Shown: piece by piece, positions 41,414 through 50,513 of the stretch
Position numbering within the stretch: the first letter of the stretch is position 1
How the letters are laid out: each line of letters opens with the position of its first letter
Source: Sandaracinaceae bacterium
Lineage (GTDB): Bacteria; Myxococcota_A; Polyangia; Polyangiales; Houyiibacteriaceae
Length of the DNA: 64,000 nucleotides
Direction: 5' to 3'
NCBI GenBank assembly: GCA_016706685.1
Contig: JADJJE010000002.1
Span: 1 to 64,000 of the forward strand
The notes under the pieces: model-generated
Database searches by the model: none
The model's input: the letters and a program-made list of their open reading frames with translations, nothing else
What the model was told of the DNA's origin: nothing
Position numbers and translations under genes: made by a program

Positions 41414-42622
41414 GTGTCCGCGGACGACGACCTCGTGGTTGACCCCGGCGCGCTCCGCATGCGAGTGGCCGACGTCACCGCCACGGAGAACCTCGCCCGC
41501 CTGCGCACGCTGGGTCCGCTGCTGGTGCTGGTGCACATCGCCCACGTCGTGGTCTTCCTCTCATTTCAGCCCCTCGTCGACAACGCGCTCACCAGCCCAG
41601 AGCGGGCCGAGACCTGGCGGGTGGCGGTGGCCGGGTCGCACGCGGCGGCGGCGCTCTTCAGCGTGCTCTGCTCCGTGGCCATCTGGCGCATCGGCTCGGG
41701 CATGAGCGTCCTCGGGCAGCTGCTGCCGCTGGTGGCAGGCCTCGGCTACCTCCTGCTCGGCGCGCTCCTCACCAGCATCGACCAGCTGGTCACCAACTCG
41801 ATCAGCGCATACCTGGTGGTGGCGCTGGGCGTGGCCATGGCCATTCGCGCCACGCTGGCGCAGACGCTAGTCGGCTATACGCTGGCTTTCGTGGCCATGC
41901 TGGTGGGCTGCACGCTGCTGCAGGACGACGTGCCGCAGCGGCTCTCCGTCACGGTGAACGGCCTGACGGCCACCGCCCTGGGCGTGGGCCTGGCGCTGTA
42001 CGCCAACCGCTCCACGCGCAGGCGCACGCACCAGCGCGTGCTGATCGAGTCGCAGCGGCGCGCGCTGACCGAGACCAACGCGCGCCTGGAGGACGAAATC
42101 AAGGAGCGTCGCCGCGCCGAGGCCGAGCTCATGCACCTGGCCACTCACGACGTGCTGACCGGCCTGCCCAACCGGCGCGCCTTTGGTCCCATGCTCGAGC
42201 GAGCGGTGCGCGCCGCGCGTGAGGGCTCGCCCAGCACGCTGGCACTGCTGGACCTCGACCACTTCAAGACCGTGAACGACCGGCACGGTCACACGCAGGG
42301 CGACGAGGTGCTGCGCGACACGGCGCGTGCGCTGCGAGCAGCGCTGCGCACCGACGACGAGGCCGCGCGCCTGGGCGGCGAGGAGTTCGGGGTCATCCTG
42401 CGGGGCACCAACGCGGCCGACGCGGGCGTCTTGCTGGACCGCCTCCGTCACGAGATCGCGGAGCAGCGCTGGGACATCCCCGACCTGCGCGTCACCACCA
42501 GCATCGGCTACACCGAGCTGCTCGCCGACGAGAGCGTGGACGCGCGCAGCGCCCTCCGCCGCGCCGACGCCGCGCTCTACGAGGCGAAGGAGCACGGGCG
42601 AGACCGCATCGTGGCGGGGTAG
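41414..42622 (+). CDS. membrane-anchored diguanylate cyclase (GGDEF)
   Basis: 402 residues from a GTG at 41414. Residues about 30-200 carry six hydrophobic segments, a MASE-like sensor. A short coiled coil follows (ESQRRALTETNARLEDEIKERRRAEAEL). The GGDEF domain runs from about residue 240, with HDVLTGLPNRRAF, DLDHFKTVNDRHGHTQGD, and the active motif GGEEF near residue 320. That motif fits an active cyclase making cyclic di-GMP from two GTP. An RxxD inhibitory site 5 residues before it is not obvious (LRTDDEAARLGGEEF). It ends 8 bases before the stop of the sensor kinase on the other strand. Confidence 0.88.
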   Translation: MSADDDLVVDPGALRMRVADVTATENLARLRTLGPLLVLVHIAHVVVFLSFQPLVDNALTSPERAETWRVAVAGSHAAAALFSVLCSVAIWRIGSGMSVLGQLLPLVAGLGYLLLGALLTSIDQLVTNSISAYLVVALGVAMAIRATLAQTLVGYTLAFVAMLVGCTLLQDDVPQRLSVTVNGLTATALGVGLALYANRSTRRRTHQRVLIESQRRALTETNARLEDEIKERRRAEAELMHLATHDVLTGLPNRRAFGPMLERAVRAAREGSPSTLALLDLDHFKTVNDRHGHTQGDEVLRDTARALRAALRTDDEAARLGGEEFGVILRGTNAADAGVLLDRLRHEIAEQRWDIPDLRVTTSIGYTELLADESVDARSALRRADAALYEAKEHGRDRIVAG

Positions 42623-42630
42623 CTTCTGGG

Positions 42631-44376
42631 CTACGGAGCAGGCGAGGGCGCCATGCTGGCCCCCGACGCGACCGGCAGGTAGACGCGCAGCTCGGTGCCC
42701 TGGCCCGGCGCGCTGGTCAGGCGCAGCGAGCCCGAGGCGGCCGAGACCGCGCCGTACACGGTGGCCAGCCCGAGGCCCGTTCCCTGCGTGGCGTCGCGCG
42801 TGGTGAAGAACGGCTCGAAGATGCGGTCGTGCAGCTCGGCCGGGATGCCGTGGCCCGTGTCGCGCACGCTCAGCAACGTGTAACGCCCCGGATCGAGGCG
42901 GTCTCCCAGCACCAGCGCGGCGTCCGAGTCGAGCGTGCGCAGCTGCAGGGCCAGCTGGCCGCCGTCGGGCATGGCGTCGCGCGCGTTCGAGACCAGGTTC
43001 AGGATGATCTGCTCGAGCTGCGCTGGGGCGATGCGCACGGACTCGACGTCGGCGGGCGCGTCCACCGCGACCTCGACCTCGTGCCCGGCGATCTGCCGCA
43101 GCACCCCCTCGATCTCACCCAGCGTCTCGGTGGGCGCCGTCACCGGGGCGCGGCTGTTGCGACGGCTGCTGAACGTGAGCAGCTGGCGCGTGAGGCGAGC
43201 CGCTTGTGAGGTGGCCTGGTCCAGCACCGCCAGCTGCGCCCGGGCCCGCTCCATGGGCACCGCGTCCAGCTCGCGCTTCAGCAGCGTGACAGTGCCACCC
43301 ATGACGGTGAGCAGGTTGTTGAAGTCGTGCGCCACGCCGCCGGCCATCCGGCCGAGGGCGTCCATCTTGTAGGCGCTGCGGCTCTCGGCCTCGCGTGCCT
43401 CGAGCGCCAGCGCCGTGCCGCACACGTGCGCCGCGATCCGCAGGGTGTCCACCTCGACGGCGTCCCAGGAGCGCTTGGTCTCACACGCGTCGAAGCCCAT
43501 GAAGCCCCACCAATAGGTGCCCGAGAAGATGGGCTGCACCAGGAGCGACTGGATGCCCTGCATCTCGAGCACGGGCTGCTCGCTCTCCGGGAACTGGTCC
43601 ACGTCACCATAGATGGCACGACCGGCGCGCAGCTCGGCCACCCAGCGCGCAAAGCCCAACTCGGCGAGGTCGGCCTCCTGCAGGTCCGGGTTGTCGATCT
43701 GCGGCTCGACACCGGGCGCACACCACTCGAATCGCTGACACATGCGCGCGTCGTTCAGCGAGTGCGGGATGTGCTCGAAGACGTAGACGCGGCTCACCTG
43801 CGTGGCACGCCCGAGGATGCCCAGCACCTGTGGCATGGCCTCGCGCACGGACTGCGTCGCGTGGATGCGGTCCGCCACGCGGGCCACCGCGTCCAGGATG
43901 GCTCGCCAGTGCGACTCGGTGGGCAACGTATCGGTCATGATCGCTCGCGATGATAGACGTAGTGCCCTGGCAGCCGCCAGGGGCTCAAAGGCCTCGCCCC
44001 GAGCGAGGCGAAAAGCCTCTTCTTCACTCGTGGCGATGAGGATTCCGCCGCCCTCCTGGCTCGAGAGGCGCCGCGTCTGGAGTGCCCCCGCCATGGTGGC
44101 CACCAGTGTCACGAAGCGCGTGGCGCGCTTGGCCACGGTGCGGCGCAGCTCCGTGGTGGCGCGCTCGAAGCTCTCGTCGTTGCGCCCCATCACCGCGCGC
44201 ACGTCCAAGATGAACGCGAGCGGCCCGAGGTGGCTGGTGTCCACGGCCAGCGAGGCGCGCATGCTGGCGAGCACATCTTCTGCGCTCGCCGCGCTGGCTT
44301 TGCGAACGCCGACCAGGACGCGGTCGAGCGGGTGGTGTTCGATCCGGATGTTCGCGTCTTCGAAGAGCACGTTCAT
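42631..44376 (-). CDS. sensor histidine kinase with STAS/GAF-like input domains
   Basis: 581 residues from the ATG at 44376. Residues 1-165 look like an uncharacterised STAS-like or PAS-like alpha/beta input (LGPLAFILDVRAVMGR, GGGILIATSEEEAFRLA). A GAF domain follows at about 185-330 (IQSLLVQPIFSGTYWWGFMGFDACE). The phospho-accepting His is in GGVAHDFNNLLTVMGG near residue 347. The ATPase core has N-box NLVSNARDAMPDGG, G1 VRDTGHGIP, F-box IFEPFFTT and G2 QGTGLGLATVYG. No receiver domain and no adjacent response regulator gene, so the partner is elsewhere. Confidence 0.88.
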   Translation of the reverse strand: MNVLFEDANIRIEHHPLDRVLVGVRKASAASAEDVLASMRASLAVDTSHLGPLAFILDVRAVMGRNDESFERATTELRRTVAKRATRFVTLVATMAGALQTRRLSSQEGGGILIATSEEEAFRLARGEAFEPLAAARALRLSSRAIMTDTLPTESHWRAILDAVARVADRIHATQSVREAMPQVLGILGRATQVSRVYVFEHIPHSLNDARMCQRFEWCAPGVEPQIDNPDLQEADLAELGFARWVAELRAGRAIYGDVDQFPESEQPVLEMQGIQSLLVQPIFSGTYWWGFMGFDACETKRSWDAVEVDTLRIAAHVCGTALALEAREAESRSAYKMDALGRMAGGVAHDFNNLLTVMGGTVTLLKRELDAVPMERARAQLAVLDQATSQAARLTRQLLTFSSRRNSRAPVTAPTETLGEIEGVLRQIAGHEVEVAVDAPADVESVRIAPAQLEQIILNLVSNARDAMPDGGQLALQLRTLDSDAALVLGDRLDPGRYTLLSVRDTGHGIPAELHDRIFEPFFTTRDATQGTGLGLATVYGAVSAASGSLRLTSAPGQGTELRVYLPVASGASMAPSPAP

Positions 44377-44418
44377 GACGGCCAACAGCCTATCACCGCG
44401 CGCCAGGCCGTGGCGCAA

Positions 44419-45192
44419 CTACACCAGCGGCTCGGGCTCCGCGAACTGATCCGGGAAGCTGCGCGTGAGGAGCGCGTGGCGCGCGGCGGCCAGGGGGTCG
44501 CTGGGCAGCCGGCAGAAGTAGCGCATGGCGTTGGGCACCGTGCCGAAGGTGCGCGCGATGGCCTTGAAGCGGTCGGAGTCCGCCACGTTCTCGCGGATGG
44601 GCGCCTGCGCGTCACGCGCCACGCGGAAGGCCCGCACGTACTCCAGCAGCTTCCCGTGATAGGCGGGGTCCTCGATGATCGCCGAGATGGAGCGCGTGCG
44701 CGGGTGCGTGCCCGCCAGCATCTGCTCGACCTGCTTCTCGAGCTCCTCGAGCCCGCCCTCGTGCGCGTCCAGCAGCTGCAGGTCGTAGCAGGGGTTGGCG
44801 TGGGTCACCTGCATGAGGTGCCCGATGATGTTGTCCGTGGTGCTCAGCAGGCCCGTGGGGTCCACCATGGACGACGGGTCGTCGAGGAAGCGCAGCAGCT
44901 GGTGGAAGTTGAAGTTGATGCCCTTGCTGTCGTAGTAGTCCGCCGCCGCCGGGGCGATGAAGAAGCGCAGCATGTCGTACGCGCCGATGGCCAGCTGCAC
45001 GCGGCTCGGGAGCTCGTCCACGTAGCCCAGGCGCTTCAGCCGAGCGAGGCGCTCGTCGATCACCACAGGGTGCGCGTACTGGCGCAGCGCTTTCGCGAGG
45101 CGCGCGAGCTTCTGGGCCATCTCGGCCGGCGAGCCTGCCGCTTGGGTCATCAGGGTGAGCGGGGACTGGGTGAGGCGTGCGACGTCGTTCAT
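44419..45192 (-). CDS. uncharacterised soluble protein
   Basis: 257 residues. No signal, membrane segment or catalytic motif is recognised. Landmarks are ERLARLKRLGYVDELPSRVQ, IAPAAADYYDSKGINFNFHQLLRFLDDPSSMVDPTG and TTDNIIGHLMQVTHANPCYDLQLL. The sequence is well conserved in appearance (balanced composition, mostly helical), so it is a genuine gene. A defined promoter with an overlapping palindrome lies directly upstream, implying regulated expression. Function unknown. Confidence 0.75.
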   Translation of the reverse strand: MNDVARLTQSPLTLMTQAAGSPAEMAQKLARLAKALRQYAHPVVIDERLARLKRLGYVDELPSRVQLAIGAYDMLRFFIAPAAADYYDSKGINFNFHQLLRFLDDPSSMVDPTGLLSTTDNIIGHLMQVTHANPCYDLQLLDAHEGGLEELEKQVEQMLAGTHPRTRSISAIIEDPAYHGKLLEYVRAFRVARDAQAPIRENVADSDRFKAIARTFGTVPNAMRYFCRLPSDPLAAARHALLTRSFPDQFAEPEPLV

Positions 45193-45213
45193 GTTGTGAA
45201 CCTTCGGTCAGTA

Positions 45214-45242
45214 TATATTGGCACGGAGTGCCTCGAGGTCAA
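45214..45242 (-). promoter_or_regulatory. promoter with overlapping palindromic operator
   Basis: On the minus strand: TTGACC at 45237-45242, a 17-base spacer and AATATA at 45214-45219. The spacer includes GGCAC-TCC-GTGCC (45220-45232), an inverted repeat ideally placed for a repressor. The start codon is about 20 bases beyond the -10. Confidence 0.5.
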
Positions 45243-45281
45243 GCCCCACCCCACGATTTCTGAGACTGGTATCGTGCCGCG

Positions 45282-47069
45282 GTGCGCTCCACCCTGATTG
45301 CCATCGTCGTCGAGGACGCCGGACAGCTCAAGCTCCGTGATCCCTTCGAGCCCGACCGTCCCTCGTTGATGCTGGTCCCCAAGCAGGACACGCCGCTCGC
45401 CGCGGGCGACTGGGTGCGCGCGCGCCTGGATCACGAGGCCAGCCACGTGCCGCGCGCCTTCTTCGAGGAGCGCTGCGCCACGGCCGGCTCCGCGCGCGCC
45501 CATCTCTATGGGATAGCCGCCGACCACGGGTTGGACCCGGTCTTCCCAGACACCGTGCTGGCCGAGGCGCATGCGCTCGTGGCCCAGCCCGGGCTCGACG
45601 ACCCGGCGTTGCGGGACTACCGCGCGCTGCGCTTCGTGACCATCGACGGGGCCACGTCGCGCGACCTCGATCAGGCCGTGCACCTCGAGGCCGAGGGCAG
45701 CGGCTTCCTGCTGCGCTACGCGTTGGCCGACGCGGCCTACTACGTGCGCCCGGGCACCACCCTGTTCGAAGAGGCCGTGAAGCGCGGCGCCAGCTACTAC
45801 CTGCCGGGCTTCATGATCCCCATGCTGCCGCGGCCGCTGAGCGAAGGCATCATCTCGCTGAACCCCGACGTGGAGCGCCGCGCGCTGGTGTTCGAGATGC
45901 ACCTCGACGCGGCGGGCCAGTGCCTGCGCACGGAGGTGGTGCGCGCCCTCGTCCGGAGCCACGCGAAGCTGTCGTTCGAGCGGGCGCAGGCCTACCTGGA
46001 CGACCCGGTGGCGCAGGCCTTCGACGACCCGGCCATCAACAGCAGCCTCACGCTGCTGGCGCACGTGGGCCGCCTGCTCATGCGCGACGCCGAGCGACGC
46101 GACGTGGTGCGCTACCGCCGCGAGGAGCTGGGCATCAACGTGGGCGCCGAGGGGCTGACGATGTCGGTGCACCTGCACCCGCGCCTCGAGATCGAGCGCT
46201 ACAACGAGCAGTGCTCACTGCTGTGCAACGTGGAGGGCGCGAAGCTGCTGCGTGACGGGGTCACCGCGGCGGGCGCCGAGATCCAGCCCATCTACCGTGT
46301 GCATCCGTCCCCGGAGCCCGAGAAGGTGCGGCGCTTCGAGGCGCTGCTGGCGGCCATGGTGCGGCTCCACGAGCTCGACGCCAGGGTGTTCGGCTGGCGT
46401 GCGGACGGCGACGTGGCGCTCAACGACTTCCTGGACGGGCTCCCGAGCGATGGGCCCCACGCGCGCTTGGCCCAGGCCATCCACCGCCAGGCCGTCATGG
46501 TCAACGTGCGCAGCGAGTTCACCGAGGACCCGGGCCAACATCACGGCGTGGGCGCCGAGGTCTACGCGCGCTTCTCTGCCCCCATGCGCGAGATCGTGGG
46601 CGTGTTCCTGCACAAGGAGACCTGGGAGCTGCTCTCGGGCGACGTCCCGAGCGCCGACGTGATCGCGCGCGACGAGGCCCTGCGCGACCGCGTGGTGGAG
46701 CGCTCCAACGAGGCGAAGCGGATCCAGGGCCGCATCAACCAGCTGGCCCACCTCTACGTGCTGGATCAGCTCTTCGACAACGACCTCGCCCGCCCCGACG
46801 AGGAGCGCACGCGCTGGCACGGCACGGTCATGGGGCTGACGCGCGACAAGGTGCACGTGACCTTCGAGGAGCCACCCGTGGACGTGAAGCTCTACATCGA
46901 CGACCTCGAGGAGCAGCTGCGCACCAAGGTGGAGCTGAGCGACGACGGCGCCTCGTTGCGCCGCGCGAGCGGGCGTGGGGTGTGCCGCATCGGTGAGCCC
47001 GTCAGCGTGCGGGTGGCCCGCTGGGACCCGTCTCGCAAGCGCTTCGTGCTGCGCATGGACGTGGACTGA
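45282..47069 (+). CDS. RNase II/RNase R-type exoribonuclease (RNB domain)
   Basis: 595 residues from a GTG at 45282. The RNB catalytic motif appears as FVTIDGATSRDLDQAVHLE near residues 117-135, with the essential Asp residues, and LPGFMIPMLPRPLSEGIISLNPD follows. The central Y-x-R-xx-P-like RNB loop reads QPIYRVHPSP. The C-terminal ~120 residues form an S1-like region (GTVMGLTRDKVHVTFEEPPVDVKLYIDDL). The typical N-terminal cold-shock domains are short or divergent here. It degrades RNA 3' to 5'. A second, larger RNase R gene is present at 54703, so this one may have a specialised substrate. Confidence 0.85.
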   Translation: MRSTLIAIVVEDAGQLKLRDPFEPDRPSLMLVPKQDTPLAAGDWVRARLDHEASHVPRAFFEERCATAGSARAHLYGIAADHGLDPVFPDTVLAEAHALVAQPGLDDPALRDYRALRFVTIDGATSRDLDQAVHLEAEGSGFLLRYALADAAYYVRPGTTLFEEAVKRGASYYLPGFMIPMLPRPLSEGIISLNPDVERRALVFEMHLDAAGQCLRTEVVRALVRSHAKLSFERAQAYLDDPVAQAFDDPAINSSLTLLAHVGRLLMRDAERRDVVRYRREELGINVGAEGLTMSVHLHPRLEIERYNEQCSLLCNVEGAKLLRDGVTAAGAEIQPIYRVHPSPEPEKVRRFEALLAAMVRLHELDARVFGWRADGDVALNDFLDGLPSDGPHARLAQAIHRQAVMVNVRSEFTEDPGQHHGVGAEVYARFSAPMREIVGVFLHKETWELLSGDVPSADVIARDEALRDRVVERSNEAKRIQGRINQLAHLYVLDQLFDNDLARPDEERTRWHGTVMGLTRDKVHVTFEEPPVDVKLYIDDLEEQLRTKVELSDDGASLRRASGRGVCRIGEPVSVRVARWDPSRKRFVLRMDVD

Positions 47070-47081
47070 GCAGAGCTCGCG

Positions 47082-47555
47082 TCAGCCCGCGAACCCACGT
47101 GGCAGGCCTGGGCGCGGGACCAGGCTGGGGAGCAGCGCGCCGGGGGAGTCCGCGCTGCGCACGCCCGCTGTGGGGCGATAGGCCCCGAGGTGGATGTCCC
47201 GGGCGCGCTTGGCGAGCGCCGCCGCCTCCACCGCGCTGAGGTCGCCCACTCGCCCGAGCCAGGCGAAGAAGAACGGCAGCCCGCGCGTGGCCGCCGCCCG
47301 CAGGCCGTCGAAGCCGTAGAGCTCGCCCGGCAGGTGCACCCCCGCGAAGGCCTCCACCGGGAAGTCGCTCCAAGCGGACAGGCCCAGGCGCTCGAAGTAC
47401 TCGATGGCGAACACCGCCACCGCGTGGAGCGCGTCCTCGGGCACGTCCACGAAGGCGTGGGCCAGCACGAAGGCGTCGGCGCGCGAGGAGCGATCAGAGC
47501 CGAGCACGCGCGGCAGGGCACAGACGGTCGGTGGTTCGGATGGGCGGCGGGTCAC
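47082..47555 (-). CDS. uncharacterised small protein
   Basis: About 157 residues if it starts at the GTG at 47555, which has AGGAG only two bases away; the start is therefore uncertain, and a later GTG is possible. It contains AHAFVDVPEDALHAVAVFAIEYFERLGLS, GELYGFDGLRAAATRGLPFFFAWLGR and ALAKRARDIHLGAYRP. No family recognised and no signal or membrane segment. It lies between the RNB exonuclease (convergent, 12-base gap) and the gene behind riboflavin synthase. Confidence 0.5.
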   Translation of the reverse strand: MTRRPSEPPTVCALPRVLGSDRSSRADAFVLAHAFVDVPEDALHAVAVFAIEYFERLGLSAWSDFPVEAFAGVHLPGELYGFDGLRAAATRGLPFFFAWLGRVGDLSAVEAAALAKRARDIHLGAYRPTAGVRSADSPGALLPSLVPRPGLPRGFAG

Positions 47556-47607
47556 GCCTCCTTGTCGACGCTCCGCGGGCCGACTTGCGTGCGAAATGCA
47601 GAGGCGC

Positions 47608-48252
47608 TCAGGCCACCCGCAGCGACGTGGCCATCTCGCTGGCGGCCGCGCGCGCGCCCTCGAACGTGGCCTCGGGCCCCTGCACGGTGAGCACGAACAC
47701 GTGCCCGCCGGCCTCGAAGCGTGTGTGCTGCTGGCGGTGCGGCGCCCCGCGGTGCTCGTAGGCCACCTCCACGATGCCCTGATTGTCCGCGACGGCCCGG
47801 CCAACCTCGACCTGACCGTCCCCAATCAGGGCGTCCACGCTGGGGCAGAGCTCTTGGGTGTAGGGGCCGGCCACGAAGATCAGGCATCCGAAGCCCGGCT
47901 CACCCTCCCCGGCCTCGGGCACCAGGTCGAACAAGAACGGGCCGTCACGGTCGGGCGACGCCAGGTGGAAGCCCACGGGCCAGGCACAGAGGAAGTGGCT
48001 GGTCTCGAGACGGAAGTCCCCGCGGTAGTCCGTGTCCACGGCCACCATGAGGTCGTGCAAGCCGCGCGCGCCCCCGTCCACGATGTAGCGCAGGGACTCG
48101 CCCACCACGCGGACGTTGGCCAGGAACGCGCCGTGTGTGACGCGCACGCCGTCTTCGTGGCGGCACAGCACGAACGGGGCCCGAGGCACCAGGGCCACGC
48201 GGTGACCGGCGATGCGGACGTGCGCCTGCAGGGGCTCGCCAGACCCGCTCAC
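47608..48252 (-). CDS. uncharacterised protein coupled to riboflavin synthase
   Basis: 214 residues from a GTG at 48252 that overlaps the ribE stop (GTGA). Mostly beta strands: HVRIAGHRVALVPRAPFVLCR, GDFRLETSHFLCAWPVGFHLAS, EDVDALIGDGQV-like turns, and TRFEAGGHVFVLTVQGPEATFEGARAA at the end. No signal peptide. Family not recognised. Coupling with ribE suggests shared expression but gives no function. Confidence 0.6.
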   Translation of the reverse strand: MSGSGEPLQAHVRIAGHRVALVPRAPFVLCRHEDGVRVTHGAFLANVRVVGESLRYIVDGGARGLHDLMVAVDTDYRGDFRLETSHFLCAWPVGFHLASPDRDGPFLFDLVPEAGEGEPGFGCLIFVAGPYTQELCPSVDALIGDGQVEVGRAVADNQGIVEVAYEHRGAPHRQQHTRFEAGGHVFVLTVQGPEATFEGARAAASEMATSLRVA

Positions 48253-48875
48253 GGGCTGGCCTGGGTGGCGAGGCGCTGTGCGAGCACGCGCTCCACGGTG
48301 TGGACGATGGCCACCGTGCGCGGGTCCAGCTCGATGTTCACCAGGTCGCCCACGTGGCGAGACCCGAAGTTGGTGAGCCGGAGCGTCTCGGGGATGAGGT
48401 GCAGCGTGAAGCCGTCCGGATAGGTGCGCCCCACGGTCAGGCTGGAGCCGTCCACCGCGATGAAGCCCTTGGGCAGGATGTACGGCATGAACGCCTCCGG
48501 CACGCGCACCCGCATGGCCACGTCGTGGCCCTCGAGCCGCACCTCGGCGATCTCGCCGCGCCCCACCACGTGCCCCGCCACCTCGTGACCGCCCAGCTCG
48601 TCGCCCACGCGCAGGCTGCGCTCCACGCTGACCAGGCGGCCCACCTCGAGCGTGTCGAGCGTGGTGAGGTTCAGCGTCTCTTGGATGGCGTCGAAGCCCA
48701 CCCGGGTGCCGTCGAGCGATGCCACCGTCTGGCACACACCGTCGATGGCCACGCTGGCCCCGAGAGCCAAGCCGGCGGAGAGCTCGGCGCCGAAGTCCAC
48801 CACGTAGCTCAGCAGCCCCGGCGCGCGGCTGACCTGCACCACCGGAAAGAGGCCCCGTGTGATTCCGCTGTACAT
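48249..48875 (-). CDS. ribE: riboflavin synthase, alpha subunit type
   Basis: 208 residues. The two lumazine-binding repeats are visible: N-terminal MYSGITRGLFPV with GASVAIDGVCQTVAS and LNLTTLDTL, and a second from about residue 95 with GEIAEV, GFIAVDGSSLTVGRTYPDGFTLHLIPETLRLTNFGSR. The enzyme dismutates two 6,7-dimethyl-8-ribityllumazine molecules to riboflavin plus a pyrimidinedione. The start MYSGI differs slightly from the usual MFTGI. No other rib gene is nearby. Confidence 0.93.
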   Translation of the reverse strand: MYSGITRGLFPVVQVSRAPGLLSYVVDFGAELSAGLALGASVAIDGVCQTVASLDGTRVGFDAIQETLNLTTLDTLEVGRLVSVERSLRVGDELGGHEVAGHVVGRGEIAEVRLEGHDVAMRVRVPEAFMPYILPKGFIAVDGSSLTVGRTYPDGFTLHLIPETLRLTNFGSRHVGDLVNIELDPRTVAIVHTVERVLAQRLATQASP

Positions 48876-48949
48876 GCCGCCGTCATAGCAGGACCGCGCG
48901 CGTGGGTCACCTCAGGACCCCGCGCGCAGCCTCGCCCAGGTGGCCACGT

Positions 48950-49366
48950 TCACGCAGCGCTGACCGCGATCTTGCGGGGGCTCGGGGCATCCCGCTTCGG
49001 GAGCGTCACGCGCAGCACGCCATCCGAGAGTTTCGCGTCGATGTGCTCGGCGTCGACCGTCTCGGGGAGCGTGAACGCGCGCCGGAAGGTCCCGCGGACC
49101 CGCTCCACGTGGCGGAAGCCGGTCTTCTCGTCCGTGGTGTCGGTGCTCTCGTTGCGCTGGGCCTCGATGGTCAGCACGTTCTTCTCCACGTTGACGCTCA
49201 CGTTCTCCATGGCCACGCCGGGCAGCTCGGCCAAGATCTCGTAGGCCTCGGGGCGCTCGTGGATGTCCACGGCCGGGCGCAGGTAGCCGTCCGTGACGGC
49301 GGCCGGGCGACGCCGGGCGGGGACGGTGCGGTAGAAGTCGGCGAAGGGGTCGAAGAGGGTCAACAT
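48950..49366 (-). CDS. Hsp20 family small heat shock protein
   Basis: 138 residues from the ATG at 49366, preferred over 49381 because GGAG lies 8-9 bases before it. The alpha-crystallin domain shows RPAVDIHERPEAYEILAELPGV, VSVNVEKNVLTIEAQRNE, the GTFRRAFTLPETVDAEHIDAKLSDGVLRVTLPK block, and RKIAV. It is a holdase chaperone that binds unfolding proteins without ATP. A sigma-32-like promoter can be drawn upstream (49408-49435). Confidence 0.92.
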   Translation of the reverse strand: MLTLFDPFADFYRTVPARRRPAAVTDGYLRPAVDIHERPEAYEILAELPGVAMENVSVNVEKNVLTIEAQRNESTDTTDEKTGFRHVERVRGTFRRAFTLPETVDAEHIDAKLSDGVLRVTLPKRDAPSPRKIAVSAA

Positions 49367-49407
49367 GGCGTGGTTCTCCATGGCCGCGTCGCATTTGCGC
49401 AGCCGAC

Positions 49408-49435
49408 AGTAGGGGTTGGTCAGATGAGTCCCAAG
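49408..49435 (-). promoter_or_regulatory. candidate heat-shock (sigma-32-like) promoter of hsp20
   Basis: On the minus strand, CTTGGG at 49430-49435, a 14-base spacer and CCCCTACT at 49408-49415, resembling CTTGAAA-N11..16-CCCCATNT. The predicted leader is about 35 bases. Confidence 0.4.
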
Positions 49436-49636
49436 TGGCCTGTTTATGGGCCGAAAGGGTCTTTTCGGTGACTCGCGGGGCAAGCTAAACACGGCTCCCG
49501 GCGTGTCAACGGGGCACCTCGATCCGCCGCGCGGTCGCGAACGGCCTCCCGGTCACGTATGCTCCTGGGAATGAATCCTGCGGGCGCCGTTCGCGTCCAA
49601 GGCTCATTCCCGCGCTCGCTCGCACTCGGAGTCTCC

Positions 49637-50446
49637 ATGAAGCACCTTCCTTCTTCCCTCAATCTCCTGTCGCTGGCCGCTGCCTCCCTCCTCACCACGG
49701 GCTGCATCACCGTCACCGACGGGACGCCGACGCCCACCACGCCCTTCGGCAGTGACGTCTCCCTGGATGGCCTCTGGGACGTGAACGGGGCCGAGCCCAC
49801 CGCCCAGTCCTGCGGAGACATCGCCACGGTGCGCGTCGTCGTCTGTTGGGATGCTGCCGCGACCGAGTGCTTCACCACGCAGTCGCTCACCTTTGCCTGC
49901 GCCAACGGCGGGTTCGACACGCGGCCCACGCGCGTGCTGGCTGCGGGCGCGTACTACTCCCTCTGGGAGGCGCTCGACTCGTCGGGCAACGTGCTCCAGG
50001 AGACCAACCCGCTGCCGCTGGTGGTGACCTCGGTGGGTCACGCCACGCTGGCCACCCCGGACTTCGACGGGGCGCTGCCGTCCACCACGCTCACGGTGCA
50101 GGTGCGCTTCCAGAACGCGGCCTTGGGCCCGTTCCTGACCTGTACGGCGGCGAACATCGCCACCAACGAGTTCGACTACACGTTCCACGAGGGCACCGAG
50201 TTCACGGACCCGATCATCGCCGGCCCCACCACGCAGAACTGCGGCACGGGCAGCGACGTGCTCTTCACCGAGAACGCGAGCTTCCAGTTCGACAACGGGT
50301 CCTACACGTTCTTCGCGAGCGCCGAAGAGACGGTGAACAACTGCACCAGCCTGTGGGACGCGAAGTGCACCTTCACCCTGACGCTGAACACGTCCAACGT
50401 GGTGACCTGCAACGCGGCAGTCGTCTCCTCGGGCCCCGGCTGCTGA
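49637..50446 (+). CDS. lipoprotein, unknown function
   Basis: 269 residues from the ATG at 49637. Lipoprotein signal with lipobox LLTTGC near residue 22. The rest is Thr/Ser/Ala-rich beta sequence with eight or more cysteines (SCGDIATVRVVVCW, TECFTTQSLTFAC, TFLTC-like), suggesting disulfide-bonded immunoglobulin-like domains in the periplasm or on the surface. Family not recognised. Confidence 0.65.
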   Translation: MKHLPSSLNLLSLAAASLLTTGCITVTDGTPTPTTPFGSDVSLDGLWDVNGAEPTAQSCGDIATVRVVVCWDAAATECFTTQSLTFACANGGFDTRPTRVLAAGAYYSLWEALDSSGNVLQETNPLPLVVTSVGHATLATPDFDGALPSTTLTVQVRFQNAALGPFLTCTAANIATNEFDYTFHEGTEFTDPIIAGPTTQNCGTGSDVLFTENASFQFDNGSYTFFASAEETVNNCTSLWDAKCTFTLTLNTSNVVTCNAAVVSSGPGC

Positions 50447-50513
50447 GCCGGCTGGGTTCCTGGCGCCTTCCCGCGGCTTTGCACCTCGGGAGGCGCGTGC
50501 TTACATCCTCTCC

